Shown here in pieces: positions 17,825 to 26,113 of a DNA stretch of 64,000 bases. Numbering within the stretch: position 1 is the first letter of the stretch; each line of letters starts with the position of its first letter. The translations under genes were made by a program, and so were the position numbers. A model generated the notes under the pieces. It was not told where the DNA came from. It ran no database searches and worked only from the letters and a program-made list of their open reading frames with translations. Source of the stretch: a virus; the IMG/VR virus record IMGVR_UViG_3300032334_000488, positions 1 through 64,000 of that record. One strand, 5' to 3'.

Positions 17825-18763
17825 ATGAACCGCTCTGATGGATTAGACCGCTATGTTGGACCTGTATCCATACAGGCGCTACCAACATCGTACTTCTCCC
17901 AACCAGAAGAGTCTTTAGATCCTGAATTGTTCTCTGGAACAACTATCAGGGGTTGGGTTCGCAATGGAATCCTCCAGTTATTAAATGGTTTTCTTAATGA
18001 AACTTATCGTCATCCAGATTTATGGACACGAGTGTGGATAGCAGGATCTGCTGTCTCCTATCAATGGTCTGCTGCTCGTGAGCCAGGAGACCTTGATGTC
18101 TTGATCGGTGTTGACTATATTCAGTTCCGCAAGGCTCATCCAGAGTACAACGGACTTGGTGACACAGAGATTAGCAAGATGTTAAACGAAGATTTTCGTG
18201 CACATCTACAGCCAGATACCAAAGACTGGAATGGGTTTGAAGTAACTTTTTACGTTAATCCTGGCGCTACAGACATCCGCACTATCAATCCTTACGCTGC
18301 CTACGATTTAACCCATAACGATTGGACAGTCTTTCCACAAAAGCAATCTGCACCTCTAAACCCAATAGGTGAAAAGGCTGCACAACGTGATTTACAAAGC
18401 GCATCTGATGTGGTTATGCGTTATACCCAAGCACTAGCAGACTTACGTGGCGCACAGAATGACGCAGCACGACGTAACGCAGAGTTTAGAGTTCAACAAC
18501 TATTGATGCATGGTTCGATGTTATTCGAAGACATCCACTCAAGTCGTCGTTATGCTTTCAGCCCTAGTGGTGGTGGGTATGCTGACGTATACAACTACCG
18601 TTGGCAGGCTGGTAAGAAGTACGGAACAGTACCAGCGCTTCGACAGATGCACGATTACTGGAACGAGTACAAGAACAAGCAGGCACAAGAGACTTACGGA
18701 ATTGAACTACCAGACACACAGACACTAATCAGGAGAGCAGCAACTTACCGAACAAGGGACTAA
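17825..18763 (+). CDS. nucleotidyltransferase-fold protein
   Basis: 312 residues, AGGAGC ribosome binding site. Residues about 77-100 read AGSAVSYQW then EPGDLDVLIGV, the hGS...DhD pattern of the polymerase-beta nucleotidyltransferase superfamily, with a possible third acid in FEVTFYV. The enzyme could transfer a nucleotide to a protein, small molecule or RNA end. It is followed directly by a HAD-like gene and a large unknown protein, suggesting a shared pathway. Confidence 0.65.
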   Translation: MNRSDGLDRYVGPVSIQALPTSYFSQPEESLDPELFSGTTIRGWVRNGILQLLNGFLNETYRHPDLWTRVWIAGSAVSYQWSAAREPGDLDVLIGVDYIQFRKAHPEYNGLGDTEISKMLNEDFRAHLQPDTKDWNGFEVTFYVNPGATDIRTINPYAAYDLTHNDWTVFPQKQSAPLNPIGEKAAQRDLQSASDVVMRYTQALADLRGAQNDAARRNAEFRVQQLLMHGSMLFEDIHSSRRYAFSPSGGGYADVYNYRWQAGKKYGTVPALRQMHDYWNEYKNKQAQETYGIELPDTQTLIRRAATYRTRD

Positions 18764-18764
18764 C

Positions 18765-19253
18765 GTGAACGTATTACTATCACTAGACGGCGTATTAAGT
18801 TCAGACTCAGGCGATCCAATCAGAGCAGGAGTTATGCTCTACTACGCTCTGAACATTAACAATCGTGTAGCCATCATGACCTCTCGCAAGAAAGATGATG
18901 CAGAGCACTGGCTTCAATCACACGGAATCATCAACTACGATGACCTTATCGACTACTCTTATCACCTAGAAGGGGATGATCTTAAGAAGCGCCAGTTTGT
19001 TATGAGTCGATCTCGTGCACCGATTGAGATGTATGTCGATGCTGATCCAAAGATGTGTGCATGGGTATTTGAAGAGCAGGGTGTTCCTGCTGTTATGTTC
19101 ATGAACCCAGGCTATTTGGCTGTTGAGCGACGTCCTGATGCACCTAAGAAGGTTCGTCAGTGGTCTGAGATCGAGAACTCCATCACCAGAGTTAATGTGG
19201 CTAAGTCCAAGGATGCCGCTAACCCCAAGGAACTAGAGTTCTGGGATGACTAA
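18765..19253 (+). CDS. HAD-like protein lacking the usual nucleophile
   Basis: 162 residues, GTG start. The N-terminal strand reads VLLSLDGVL where HAD phosphatases have DxDGT: the nucleophile Asp is Ser while the second Asp is kept. MTSRK (motif II Thr/Ser) and the acidic DADPKM region (motif IV) are present. It is probably catalytically altered or a binding protein. It overlaps the next gene by eight bases. Confidence 0.65.
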   Translation: MNVLLSLDGVLSSDSGDPIRAGVMLYYALNINNRVAIMTSRKKDDAEHWLQSHGIINYDDLIDYSYHLEGDDLKKRQFVMSRSRAPIEMYVDADPKMCAWVFEEQGVPAVMFMNPGYLAVERRPDAPKKVRQWSEIENSITRVNVAKSKDAANPKELEFWDD

Positions 19254-20751
19254 ACTTATCTTCTCAGGGGTAGAGGTTGGCTCCAACCGCACCCTTCTAG
19301 AAGGCATGAAAGTTGAGTCGATGGGACTCAACTTTTGGGGTCTTCGTAAGCGTGGTCTGCCTAAGACCAAGGTCTGGCTTATCAGCGAGCACTTCGACCC
19401 AGAGACAAAGGTCTACATCGAGTCAGGGGCATCACAGGCTGACAAGGCTGGGTTATCTCGTGAGGAACTTATCGACTTGGCCGCTGACTACCAAGAGTTC
19501 CTTGTCAACAACGCCGATCGAGCAGAGGGATTTCTTGAGTTCGACTCACAAATACTCGGCCTTGAATGGATAGAACAACAGCGTTCCTTTTTCAGTAACG
19601 ACCCTAAACTATGGGTCATTTGGCACCAAGAGTATGGACAGAGTAAGTTGGCAGAGATGTCAAGGAACTTCCACAATGTGGCTATCCCTAATGACGAGAT
19701 TGAGTCAGTAACTAACTTGGCCGCCCTGACCAGAACTTACTCCAACCAGTTCAAGGTTAACTACCATGCCCTTGGATGTGCCAAGCCAGACAACCTAAGA
19801 TCCATACCATTTGCCACAGCCAGCACATTGTCATGGCTATCGCCTATGCGTAGAGGTGAGACGATCATCTGGGATGGTGCACGTTTAGTACGTTACCCAA
19901 AGAAGATGAAGGATCAGGCACGACCTCGCTACAAGAACATCGTAGACAAGGCTGGGCTAGACTATTCGGAGTTTGTCAAAGATAGTACCCTTGAAGCCAC
20001 TAGAGTAGCGGTCTGGTCATACAAGAAATTAGAGGAATCCATGGACAAGAAATCACCTAACTTCCACATTATCGATGGTGGTAATGACAAGAACTTATCT
20101 GATAATAGCGAAGAACTTATGACGGGATTGATGGGATTAGAACTGTCCGCTTCTGATAACAGTGGAGCAGAAGGGAGGAAAGTGGAGCGTAGTGGATCAG
20201 TAGAAAGAGCCCCTGAAGAGATGCAAAACTTGCCTGTCTTCGGGTTCAAAATGAAGACGATAGTCGAGACTGATGATGATGGCAAAGACATTCTCATGGA
20301 TGTTCCTGTCGTTCAGACACAACAGACTTCTCTTCGCCAATGCGATACCTGCTTTGTTGCATCCAACTGCCCAGCGTTCAAGCAGCAAAATACATGTGCA
20401 TTTAATCTTCCAGTAGAGGTAAAGACGAAGGATCAACTCAAGTCACTACTGACTGCAATTATCGAAATGCAGGGGCAAAGAGTGGCTTTTATGCGATTTG
20501 CTGAGGAAATGAATGGTGGATACGCAGACCCAAATCTATCTCAAGAGATCGATCGCTTGCTGAAGTTAGTGGGCAATGTCAATGAGATGGATCAGAACAA
20601 GGAGTTCATCCAGATCACAGCAAGCAGACAATCTTCTGGCGGAGTGCTCTCTGCAATCTTTGGAGATCGTGCTCAGGCACTCAAAGAGTTCCCTAATCCA
20701 ATCCGTGAAGAGACTGTCACCAAGATTATCTCTGAAGCAATAGAAGAATAA
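19246..20751 (+). CDS. large protein of unknown function, possible TGT-like TIM barrel
   Basis: 501 residues. The first about 260 alternate beta strands and helices (LEFDSQILG, LWVIWHQEYG, VNYHALG, TASTLSWLSP), which reminds me of tRNA-guanine transglycosylase/DpdA-like barrels that insert 7-deazaguanines into DNA; I cannot confirm this. Near residue 365 there is CDTCFVASNC followed by further cysteines, a likely zinc or iron-sulphur site. The C-terminal third is helical. No 7-deazaguanine synthesis genes are visible in the window, which weakens the idea. Confidence 0.35.
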   Translation: MTKLIFSGVEVGSNRTLLEGMKVESMGLNFWGLRKRGLPKTKVWLISEHFDPETKVYIESGASQADKAGLSREELIDLAADYQEFLVNNADRAEGFLEFDSQILGLEWIEQQRSFFSNDPKLWVIWHQEYGQSKLAEMSRNFHNVAIPNDEIESVTNLAALTRTYSNQFKVNYHALGCAKPDNLRSIPFATASTLSWLSPMRRGETIIWDGARLVRYPKKMKDQARPRYKNIVDKAGLDYSEFVKDSTLEATRVAVWSYKKLEESMDKKSPNFHIIDGGNDKNLSDNSEELMTGLMGLELSASDNSGAEGRKVERSGSVERAPEEMQNLPVFGFKMKTIVETDDDGKDILMDVPVVQTQQTSLRQCDTCFVASNCPAFKQQNTCAFNLPVEVKTKDQLKSLLTAIIEMQGQRVAFMRFAEEMNGGYADPNLSQEIDRLLKLVGNVNEMDQNKEFIQITASRQSSGGVLSAIFGDRAQALKEFPNPIREETVTKIISEAIEE

Positions 20752-20775
20752 CTTATCTGATAACAGCAATTAACA

Positions 20776-20797
20776 GGGTGGGATTAGTATCTCACCC
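20776..20797 (+). terminator. 8-bp stem-loop downstream of the large unknown gene
   Basis: GGGTGGGA and TCTCACCC pair over 8 bp with one G-U and a 6-base loop. No T run follows. With the extended -10 element further on it separates two transcription units. Confidence 0.4.
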
Positions 20798-20849
20798 GTA
20801 GTTTACCATTTTCTTTTGGCGAGAGTACTTCGCAAAGTTAGCAGATGCA

Positions 20850-20858
20850 TGATAGGTT
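20850..20858 (+). promoter_or_regulatory. extended -10 promoter TGATAGGTT upstream of ribonucleotide reductase
   Basis: Matches TGnTAGGnT seen at 16951, 42270 and 52796. It lies 53 bases upstream of the reductase start at 20911, in a 159-base gap with no gene. I see no cobalamin riboswitch here. Confidence 0.4.
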
Positions 20859-20910
20859 CCCACACGCAATACTAAGCAACCCACAGAGGGGTATTTAGAC
20901 ATTTATAGAA

Positions 20911-22956
20911 ATGGTAGGGGTTATGACAACATTATCTTTCAAACTGACTGAGGATTTCATTGGACCGTATCGCTCCAAGAAGGCGCCGTTCGGTTACCAA
21001 GATGCAGCGGGCAACTCAGTAGGAGAGATTACTTTCTTGCGTACCTATTCTCGCCTCAAGGCAGATGGTACGAAGGAGACATGGGTTGATGTATGTGAAC
21101 GTGTGATTAACGGAATGTATTCTTTGCAGAAAGATCACGCAAAGACAAACCGCCTGCCATGGTCAGATGCAAAGGCAGCAGCCTCAGCCAAAGAAGCATT
21201 CGATCGCTTATGGAACTTGAAGTGGACACCCCCAGGACGTGGTCTCTGGGTAATGGGAACTCCACTGGTCAATGAGCAACGCAACTCAGCAGCACTTCAG
21301 AACTGTGCTTTTGTTTCAACTGGCTCCATGGTCAAGACAGACCCAGCCAAGCCATTCGCATTCCTTATGGAAGCATCAATGCTCGGAGTGGGCGTTGGCT
21401 TTGATGACAAGGGAGCAGACAAGGACTTTGTTATTTATGCACCACAAGGAGATTACGCCTATGACATCCCAGACACCAGAGAAGGTTGGGTTGAATCAAC
21501 AGCCGCCCTCATCAATTCCTACCTCAAGCCAGATACGAAGGCTCCAGTATTTAATTACGAAGCGATCCGTCCAGCGGGTGAACCAATCCGCACCTTCGGT
21601 GGAACCGCAGCAGGAGCAGACCCTCTAATCAAACTGCACCAGTACATCCACGAACTGTTCAAGGATCGTGCTGGTCAGAAGTTAACTCGTCGTGACATTG
21701 CAGACATTGGCAACATGATCGGGGTATGCGTTGTCTCTGGCAACGTCCGTCGCTCTGCTGAACTATTGATTGGTCGCATCGATGATGAAGAGTTCTTGAA
21801 CCTAAAGAACTACGAGAAGTATCCAGAGCGCCTTACTCATGGCTGGATGTCTAACAACTCTGTGGCTGTCAACGTGGGAGATAACCTCGATGGAATCATC
21901 GAAGGTATTGCTCGTAACGGAGAGCCAGGAGTTATCTGGATGGACATCTCCAAGCAATACGGACGCCTTGCTGATCCAATCAACAACAAGGACTGGCGTA
22001 TTGCAGGGTACAACCCATGTGCTGAGCAATCATTAGAGTCATACGAATGCTGCACATTGGTAGAGACTTACCTCAATCGTCACACAGACCTTGAAGACTT
22101 TAAGCGCACATTGAAGTTCGCCTACCTCTATGCAAAGACTGTAACTCTTCTTCCAACTCACTGGGAAGAGACCAACGCAATCATGCAACGCAATCGTCGC
22201 ATTGGTACATCTGTCTCTGGTGTTGCAAACTTTGCAGACAACAAGGGACTTCCAGTTCTGCGTCAGTGGATGGATGAAGGCTACAAGGTCATCAAGTCAT
22301 ACGACACTAACTACTCAGAGTGGCTTGGTATCCGTGAGTCAATCAAGATGACAACAGTAAAGCCATCAGGAACAGTTTCAATTCTTGCTGGAGAATCTCC
22401 AGGAGTTCACTGGACTGTAGGTGGTCAGTACTTCAATCGTGCTATCCGCTTCTCTAACTCTGATCCAATGCTTCCGTTGTTCAAACTTGCTAACTACAGA
22501 GTAGAACCAGCAAGTGAGTCTCCTGATACCACTTCGGTTGTCTTCTTCCCTATCAAGTCAGAGGCTAAGCGAAGTGAGAAGGATGTAAGTATCTACGAGA
22601 AGATGGCACTTGCTGCTACTGCTCAACGCTACTGGTCAGACAACTCTGTCTCTGTAACAATCTCATTTGATCCAGAGAAGGAAGCCTCGGCTATTGGTAC
22701 GGCTTTGCACATGTACGATGGTCAACTTAAGACTGTCTCATTCTTGCCTAGTGGTAACCATGTCTATCCTCAGATGCCTTACACACAGATCACTGAGAAG
22801 GAGTACGAAGAGCAGGGCGTAATGCAACTGTTCCCGATTGACTTCTCTGGTGTCTATGCAGGAATGGCTTCGGACGCAGTGGGCGAGGCTTACTGCGTGA
22901 CGGACGCATGTGAAGTAAAACTTATTATGGAGAACACTAAGGATACTAACAACTAA
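20911..22956 (+). CDS. nrdJ: Class II (adenosylcobalamin-dependent) ribonucleotide reductase
   Basis: 681 residues (677 if the start is ATG 20923; neither start has an ideal ribosome binding site). Monomeric class II enzyme converting ribonucleotides to deoxyribonucleotides with vitamin B12. Seen: NCAFV (active-site Cys), SGNVRRSAE, NPCAEQSLE (finger-loop Cys/Glu), PSGTVSIL, and a C-terminal redox pair CVTDAC (C-x4-C). It supplies dNTPs in host cells that may lack fast synthesis. Directly followed by an HNH gene, a common homing target. Confidence 0.95.
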   Translation: MVGVMTTLSFKLTEDFIGPYRSKKAPFGYQDAAGNSVGEITFLRTYSRLKADGTKETWVDVCERVINGMYSLQKDHAKTNRLPWSDAKAAASAKEAFDRLWNLKWTPPGRGLWVMGTPLVNEQRNSAALQNCAFVSTGSMVKTDPAKPFAFLMEASMLGVGVGFDDKGADKDFVIYAPQGDYAYDIPDTREGWVESTAALINSYLKPDTKAPVFNYEAIRPAGEPIRTFGGTAAGADPLIKLHQYIHELFKDRAGQKLTRRDIADIGNMIGVCVVSGNVRRSAELLIGRIDDEEFLNLKNYEKYPERLTHGWMSNNSVAVNVGDNLDGIIEGIARNGEPGVIWMDISKQYGRLADPINNKDWRIAGYNPCAEQSLESYECCTLVETYLNRHTDLEDFKRTLKFAYLYAKTVTLLPTHWEETNAIMQRNRRIGTSVSGVANFADNKGLPVLRQWMDEGYKVIKSYDTNYSEWLGIRESIKMTTVKPSGTVSILAGESPGVHWTVGGQYFNRAIRFSNSDPMLPLFKLANYRVEPASESPDTTSVVFFPIKSEAKRSEKDVSIYEKMALAATAQRYWSDNSVSVTISFDPEKEASAIGTALHMYDGQLKTVSFLPSGNHVYPQMPYTQITEKEYEEQGVMQLFPIDFSGVYAGMASDAVGEAYCVTDACEVKLIMENTKDTNN

Positions 22957-22966
22957 TTCTTGCGAT

Positions 22967-23001
22967 ACACTGACGGTATGAACAGATTATGCCGTCAGTG
23001 T
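22967..23001 (+). repeat. 10-bp inverted repeat enclosing the HNH start codon
   Basis: ACACTGACGG (22967-22976) and CCGTCAGTGT (22992-23001) are perfect complements with a 15-base loop holding the ATG at 22978. The hairpin could hide the start codon, as in T4 homing endonuclease mRNAs. Confidence 0.6.
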
Positions 23002-23418
23002 AAGCAAGATAAACCTATTGAAGATTTTTACGAAGATCGTCGGGTTAAAGCCGATGGTCGTAGGGCTAAATGTATTGCTTGTCTGACCAATGGCAGACCA
23101 CCAGGACCTGTTGCTATGAACCCACTTACTCGTCACACTATTGATGCTAAGGGCTGTCACATCTGGTCTGGTTCTGTGCATAAATCTGGTTATGGAAGCA
23201 TTAAGTGGAATGGTAAGGCTACTGTTGCTCATAGAGTTATCTACTCCCTTGTTAAAGGGGAGATTCTTCAAGGACAAGTTATCGATCATCTTTGTAATGT
23301 AAAACTTTGTGTTAATCCAGATCATCTTGAAGCAGTTTCCTATTCAACTAACACCCAAAGGGCTTGGGATCGTCAACATTGCTCTACCTGTACTTGTATT
23401 AACTTAACTCCTTCTTAA
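22978..23418 (+). CDS. HNH homing-type endonuclease
   Basis: 146 residues. An N-terminal zinc motif (CRQC, CIAC) and a C-terminal HNH/NUMOD-like domain (HIWSGSVHKSGYG, VAHRVIYSL, VIDHLCNVKLCVNPDHLE) identify an intron-less homing endonuclease. It sits immediately after the reductase gene with its own TACACT -10-like box six bases before the ATG. Its last 20 bases overlap, tail to tail, the next minus-strand gene. Confidence 0.85.
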   Translation: MNRLCRQCKQDKPIEDFYEDRRVKADGRRAKCIACLTNGRPPGPVAMNPLTRHTIDAKGCHIWSGSVHKSGYGSIKWNGKATVAHRVIYSLVKGEILQGQVIDHLCNVKLCVNPDHLEAVSYSTNTQRAWDRQHCSTCTCINLTPS

Positions 23419-23617
23419 TAGCCTGAATAGTTGGACAGGGATACAAATCTTGGCAAGCCCAGCAAGTTTCATCAGGTAAAGCGTGAATGATTGGCTTATG
23501 TAATTCCACTACTGCACGAAGGGCATTGGTGTTTGCAAGTAATTTTTCAAATAAATGTTCGTGCTTCAAGCCGTTGGTTGAATCATCTATGTAGGCAATT
23601 AACTCATCGTGTGTCAT
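23399..23617 (-). CDS. small Cys-containing protein, unknown
   Basis: 72 residues. CWACQDLYPC gives a C-x2-C-x5-C cluster that may bind metal. It is the last gene of the minus-strand block and convergent with the HNH gene. Its ribosome binding site lies in one copy of the dispersed CCAAAAGG-type repeat. Confidence 0.5.
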   Translation of the reverse strand: MTHDELIAYIDDSTNGLKHEHLFEKLLANTNALRAVVELHKPIIHALPDETCWACQDLYPCPTIQAIKKELS

Positions 23618-23653
23618 TATTACTCTCCTTTTGGTAGGGCTTTTGCTATTGCT

Positions 23654-24121
23654 TTAGCAATCGCACTCTTCTCCTGACTGCAGAATGCCTTCACCTTGGC
23701 ACTTATAACATGCTTCTGGTATGGCTTTGCAATCAGGCTCATGGTTTTTAATTATCTCGTTTACATACCCTGCCGTTGAAATCTTCTCTGCATCTGTTTG
23801 GTGAAGCCAATCCCAGATGTGCTGGTCTATTCTCAGATTGCATTGAGGACAGGGCAACACAATGTTCTTCTTCTCTTCACTGCCGCTAATGTAGGTGCTG
23901 ATTCTCCAGCCCAACTGAACTAACTTTCGCCAAAAGAGTCCTTCTACTTCAGTATCAGTAAGAGGCTTCTGTCTCCAAGGCTTATCGGTAAAGGGCAGTT
24001 CATCTTGAACCCACTGCTTGTCCTTTTGGTATGGCTTTGGAAACTGCTCTTGCTTCTGGTATGGCTTTGCTTTCTTTGGCTGGTCTGACTGCCAGTCGTG
24101 AATACTTCTGCCTTCCGCCAT
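23654..24121 (-). CDS. zinc-binding protein containing repeat-encoded KPYQK segments
   Basis: 155 residues. N-terminal KPYQKQ and KPYQKD are coded by a repeated 20-base sequence; a third copy near the C-terminus is read in another frame as KAIPEA. The core has CPQC and HIWDWLHQ, and the end CYKCQGEGI...CDC, so at least two metal sites are plausible. No known family; the repeat structure is the notable point. Confidence 0.6.
   Translation of the reverse strand: MAEGRSIHDWQSDQPKKAKPYQKQEQFPKPYQKDKQWVQDELPFTDKPWRQKPLTDTEVEGLFWRKLVQLGWRISTYISGSEEKKNIVLPCPQCNLRIDQHIWDWLHQTDAEKISTAGYVNEIIKNHEPDCKAIPEACYKCQGEGILQSGEECDC
23711..23730. repeat. dispersed 20-bp repeat, copy 1
   Basis: TGCTTCTGGTATGGCTTTGC on the plus strand, identical to 24051-24070. 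Read in a different frame from the other copies in the same gene. Near copies: 24021-24040 and 25069-25088. Confidence 0.8.
24021..24070. repeat. dispersed 20-bp repeat, copies 2 and 3
   Basis: A diverged copy at 24021-24040 and an exact copy at 24051-24070, spaced 10 bases. Both are read in the same frame and code KPYQK. Confidence 0.8.
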
Positions 24122-24146
24122 CTTGCTCCCCTAACTAACTAACTTC

Positions 24147-24202
24147 ACCTGGCTGCCAGGTAGAGTTACTTCGAAGATAGCCCCGCCATTTCTGACGGGG
24201 CT
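24147..24202 (-). terminator. palindrome and GC-rich stem-loop after the transglycosylase gene
   Basis: ACCTGGC/GCCAGGT form a 15-bp palindrome (24147-24161). AGCCCCG (24179-24185) and CGGGGCT (24196-24202) form a second stem. The second probably terminates leftward transcription of the transglycosylase gene, although no T run follows. Confidence 0.5.
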
Positions 24203-24213
24203 TCTCCTATTGC

Positions 24214-24795
24214 TTATGCTGTTCTTCCTAGTGCTTTCGCTTTCGCTTTTGCTAGGGCTTTTGCATGTGCTTCAGGGAATTGCTTCAGCCACTTCTTAAC
24301 CACTGGGTTGCTGATGCCCTTCCATGATCTCCAGTCTTTGCCTTTTGCGCTCATGAAGTAAGCGATCTTGGCGTTCACCACAGGATTCAACAGTTGAGCG
24401 TTGTACTCTAAATTGAACTTTTCCCTGCGATCTTGTCCCAATGAGTTAATCATGTTGACTTGGAACAACCCAAATGAGTTATCCCCTGTCTTACGATTGC
24501 CGTTATGGGAGAGAGGGTTTCCATGTGATTCTTTCATAGCGATTGCCCACGCATAGCGTAAGGCTTTGCCTTGAAACCCAACTGCGTGCAACAGGTCAAC
24601 CAACTCAGTCTTAGTGAGGTGGTCGGCGTTATTGAACGGGGCTAGGGCTCGCTCTTGGTATTGCTTCTGCAAGACTTGCGCTTCGGCTCTTGAAGGTGAG
24701 AAGGCTGGTGGCATTACCACTAACCCACTACCAACAAACATCGCCGTAAATAGCGATCCGAATACGATCTTGCCTCTTCTTGTTAGATTCATCAT
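24214..24795 (-). CDS. lysozyme-like lytic transglycosylase, membrane-anchored or secreted
   Basis: 193 residues. N-terminal hydrophobic segment (about residues 9-29) acts as signal or anchor. The catalytic-type segment AIAMKESHGNPLSHNG then DNSFGLFQVNMI matches the Glu and following NxxGLFQ pattern of SLT/transglycosylase-like domains. The tail is Ala/Lys repetitive (AKALAKAKAKALG), coded by stretches resembling the local repeat. Translation is coupled to the integrase stop (TGATG). It could degrade peptidoglycan or serve in host wall entry. Confidence 0.7.
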   Translation of the reverse strand: MMNLTRRGKIVFGSLFTAMFVGSGLVVMPPAFSPSRAEAQVLQKQYQERALAPFNNADHLTKTELVDLLHAVGFQGKALRYAWAIAMKESHGNPLSHNGNRKTGDNSFGLFQVNMINSLGQDRREKFNLEYNAQLLNPVVNAKIAYFMSAKGKDWRSWKGISNPVVKKWLKQFPEAHAKALAKAKAKALGRTA

Positions 24796-26057
24796 CACTC
24801 CAAAAAGTCATTGACACTTTCTGATGCCTTTGACTGGTTGTGACGAAGGCGATGTAGGTATCGCTCTGTCGTCTTTATCGACTGATGCCCTAAGCGTTCC
24901 TTGACCTCATGCACATCTACCCCGCTTTTTAGAAGTTGGGTAGCGTTAGCGTGTCTGAGGTCATGGGTTCTAGGACTCCAGCCGATGCCTGACTTGGCTA
25001 TTGCCTTGTTCCATGTAGTTCTCCATACATCTCGTGGTAGGTGGCTCGTATGGTCGATGAACCTCTGTTGCTTTTGGTATGGCTTTGTCTTTTGCCTGTG
25101 CTTTCGCACCGACTCTCGACAAGCCTCGCATCGGCAACGCCCATGTGTATAGGCGTACAGAGTTCCATGCTGGAACAGTTTTCCGTCTTTGGCGAATGGT
25201 CGCCTAGACATTTCTCCACGAGAAGTCTCTAGTTTACCTGTTGTTAAGATGATCGTTCTTGGGAACAACAGGTCATCTTTTGATAGGGCTTTTGCTATGA
25301 CATAGCCCTGAATCTCTTGTAGTAGGGCTTTGCTTAACATAAGGCTTCGCTTATGACCCGACTTTGTGGCTTCTACGACTAGAAACCTACTGGTATGGCT
25401 TGCCCCTAGATCGCTGACTCGCCTTTGGACATAGACCTCGCCTGTCTTTAGGTTGATGTCTTTGACCCTGAGTTCTGTGGCTTCTCCGAATCGGCAACCT
25501 GATGCGACTAGGAATCGGGCGAATAACTGCGCCCCCTCAGTCGGTAGGTGCTGGATAATCGCCTTAAACTCTTCGGGCTCAACAACATTGGCGATGTCAG
25601 AATGCTTCGCCTTAATACGAATCCCATGTGTAGGGTTCTGAGTTAATTCTCCTGTATCGACTAACTGGGAGAGGGCAGACCCTAGCGATGCCTTGATCTG
25701 ATTGAGGGTGGCTGAACCTATCCCCTGACCCCTGAGGGCTTGAAGTAACTCTTGAATCGCCCGTCTATCGATCGAAGTTACTTTGCGATCTCCGAGGGCT
25801 GGCAGGACATAGCGATCAAGGACTGACCGATAGCCCTTGCGAGTGATCGGCATGAGATCGGCGGTCGGAAGCCATGAATCGATGTAGGTCGATAGGGTAA
25901 ATACAGCCCTAGAAGGCTCGCTAACGCCCGATACCTCTGCTTTTGAGGCGTGATACATAGCATCGATCTTCGTGTCCCATGTACCTGCTGAGAGGCGTTT
26001 TCCGCCCTTTCGGTAATAGCCTGTAAACCTATCCCCACGCTTTACGACATAAGCCAT
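24795..26057 (-). CDS. int: tyrosine-family site-specific integrase
   Basis: 420 residues. N-terminal SAM-like core-binding domain and catalytic domain with Arg in SGCRFGEA, H-x-L-R in THDLRHANA, H in RLGHQ and Tyr in TTERYLH. It would recombine phage and host attachment sites. An insertion at about residues 292-335 contains HGTLYAYTHGRCRCEACRE (a zinc-knuckle-like motif) followed by KPYQKQ coded by the local repeat. The attachment site itself is not identified. Confidence 0.93.
   Translation of the reverse strand: MAYVVKRGDRFTGYYRKGGKRLSAGTWDTKIDAMYHASKAEVSGVSEPSRAVFTLSTYIDSWLPTADLMPITRKGYRSVLDRYVLPALGDRKVTSIDRRAIQELLQALRGQGIGSATLNQIKASLGSALSQLVDTGELTQNPTHGIRIKAKHSDIANVVEPEEFKAIIQHLPTEGAQLFARFLVASGCRFGEATELRVKDINLKTGEVYVQRRVSDLGASHTSRFLVVEATKSGHKRSLMLSKALLQEIQGYVIAKALSKDDLLFPRTIILTTGKLETSRGEMSRRPFAKDGKLFQHGTLYAYTHGRCRCEACRESVRKHRQKTKPYQKQQRFIDHTSHLPRDVWRTTWNKAIAKSGIGWSPRTHDLRHANATQLLKSGVDVHEVKERLGHQSIKTTERYLHRLRHNQSKASESVNDFLE
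25069..25088. repeat. dispersed 20-bp repeat, copy 4 (inside integrase)
   Basis: TGCTTTTGGTATGGCTTTGT, 18 of 20 matching copy 1; read as KPYQK within the integrase insertion. Confidence 0.7.
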
Positions 26058-26071
26058 GATTCCCCCCTTCC

Positions 26072-26105
26072 ATGTTACTGGTGAGTAATGTTACTGGTGA
26101 GTAAC
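26072..26105. repeat. 16-bp tandem direct repeat in integrase 5' region
   Basis: Two copies of ATGTTACTGGTGAGTA (26072-26087, 26088-26103). The second copy includes the palindrome GTTACT-GGTG-AGTAAC. It lies 15 bases upstream of the integrase start, so it may be an operator or an arm-type integrase site. Confidence 0.7.
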
Positions 26106-26113
26106 TTCGAATG

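Noticed and set aside
20752-20910. Possible cobalamin riboswitch upstream of the class II ribonucleotide reductase
   Set aside because: No B12-box-like conserved sequence found; only a simple stem and a promoter-like element.
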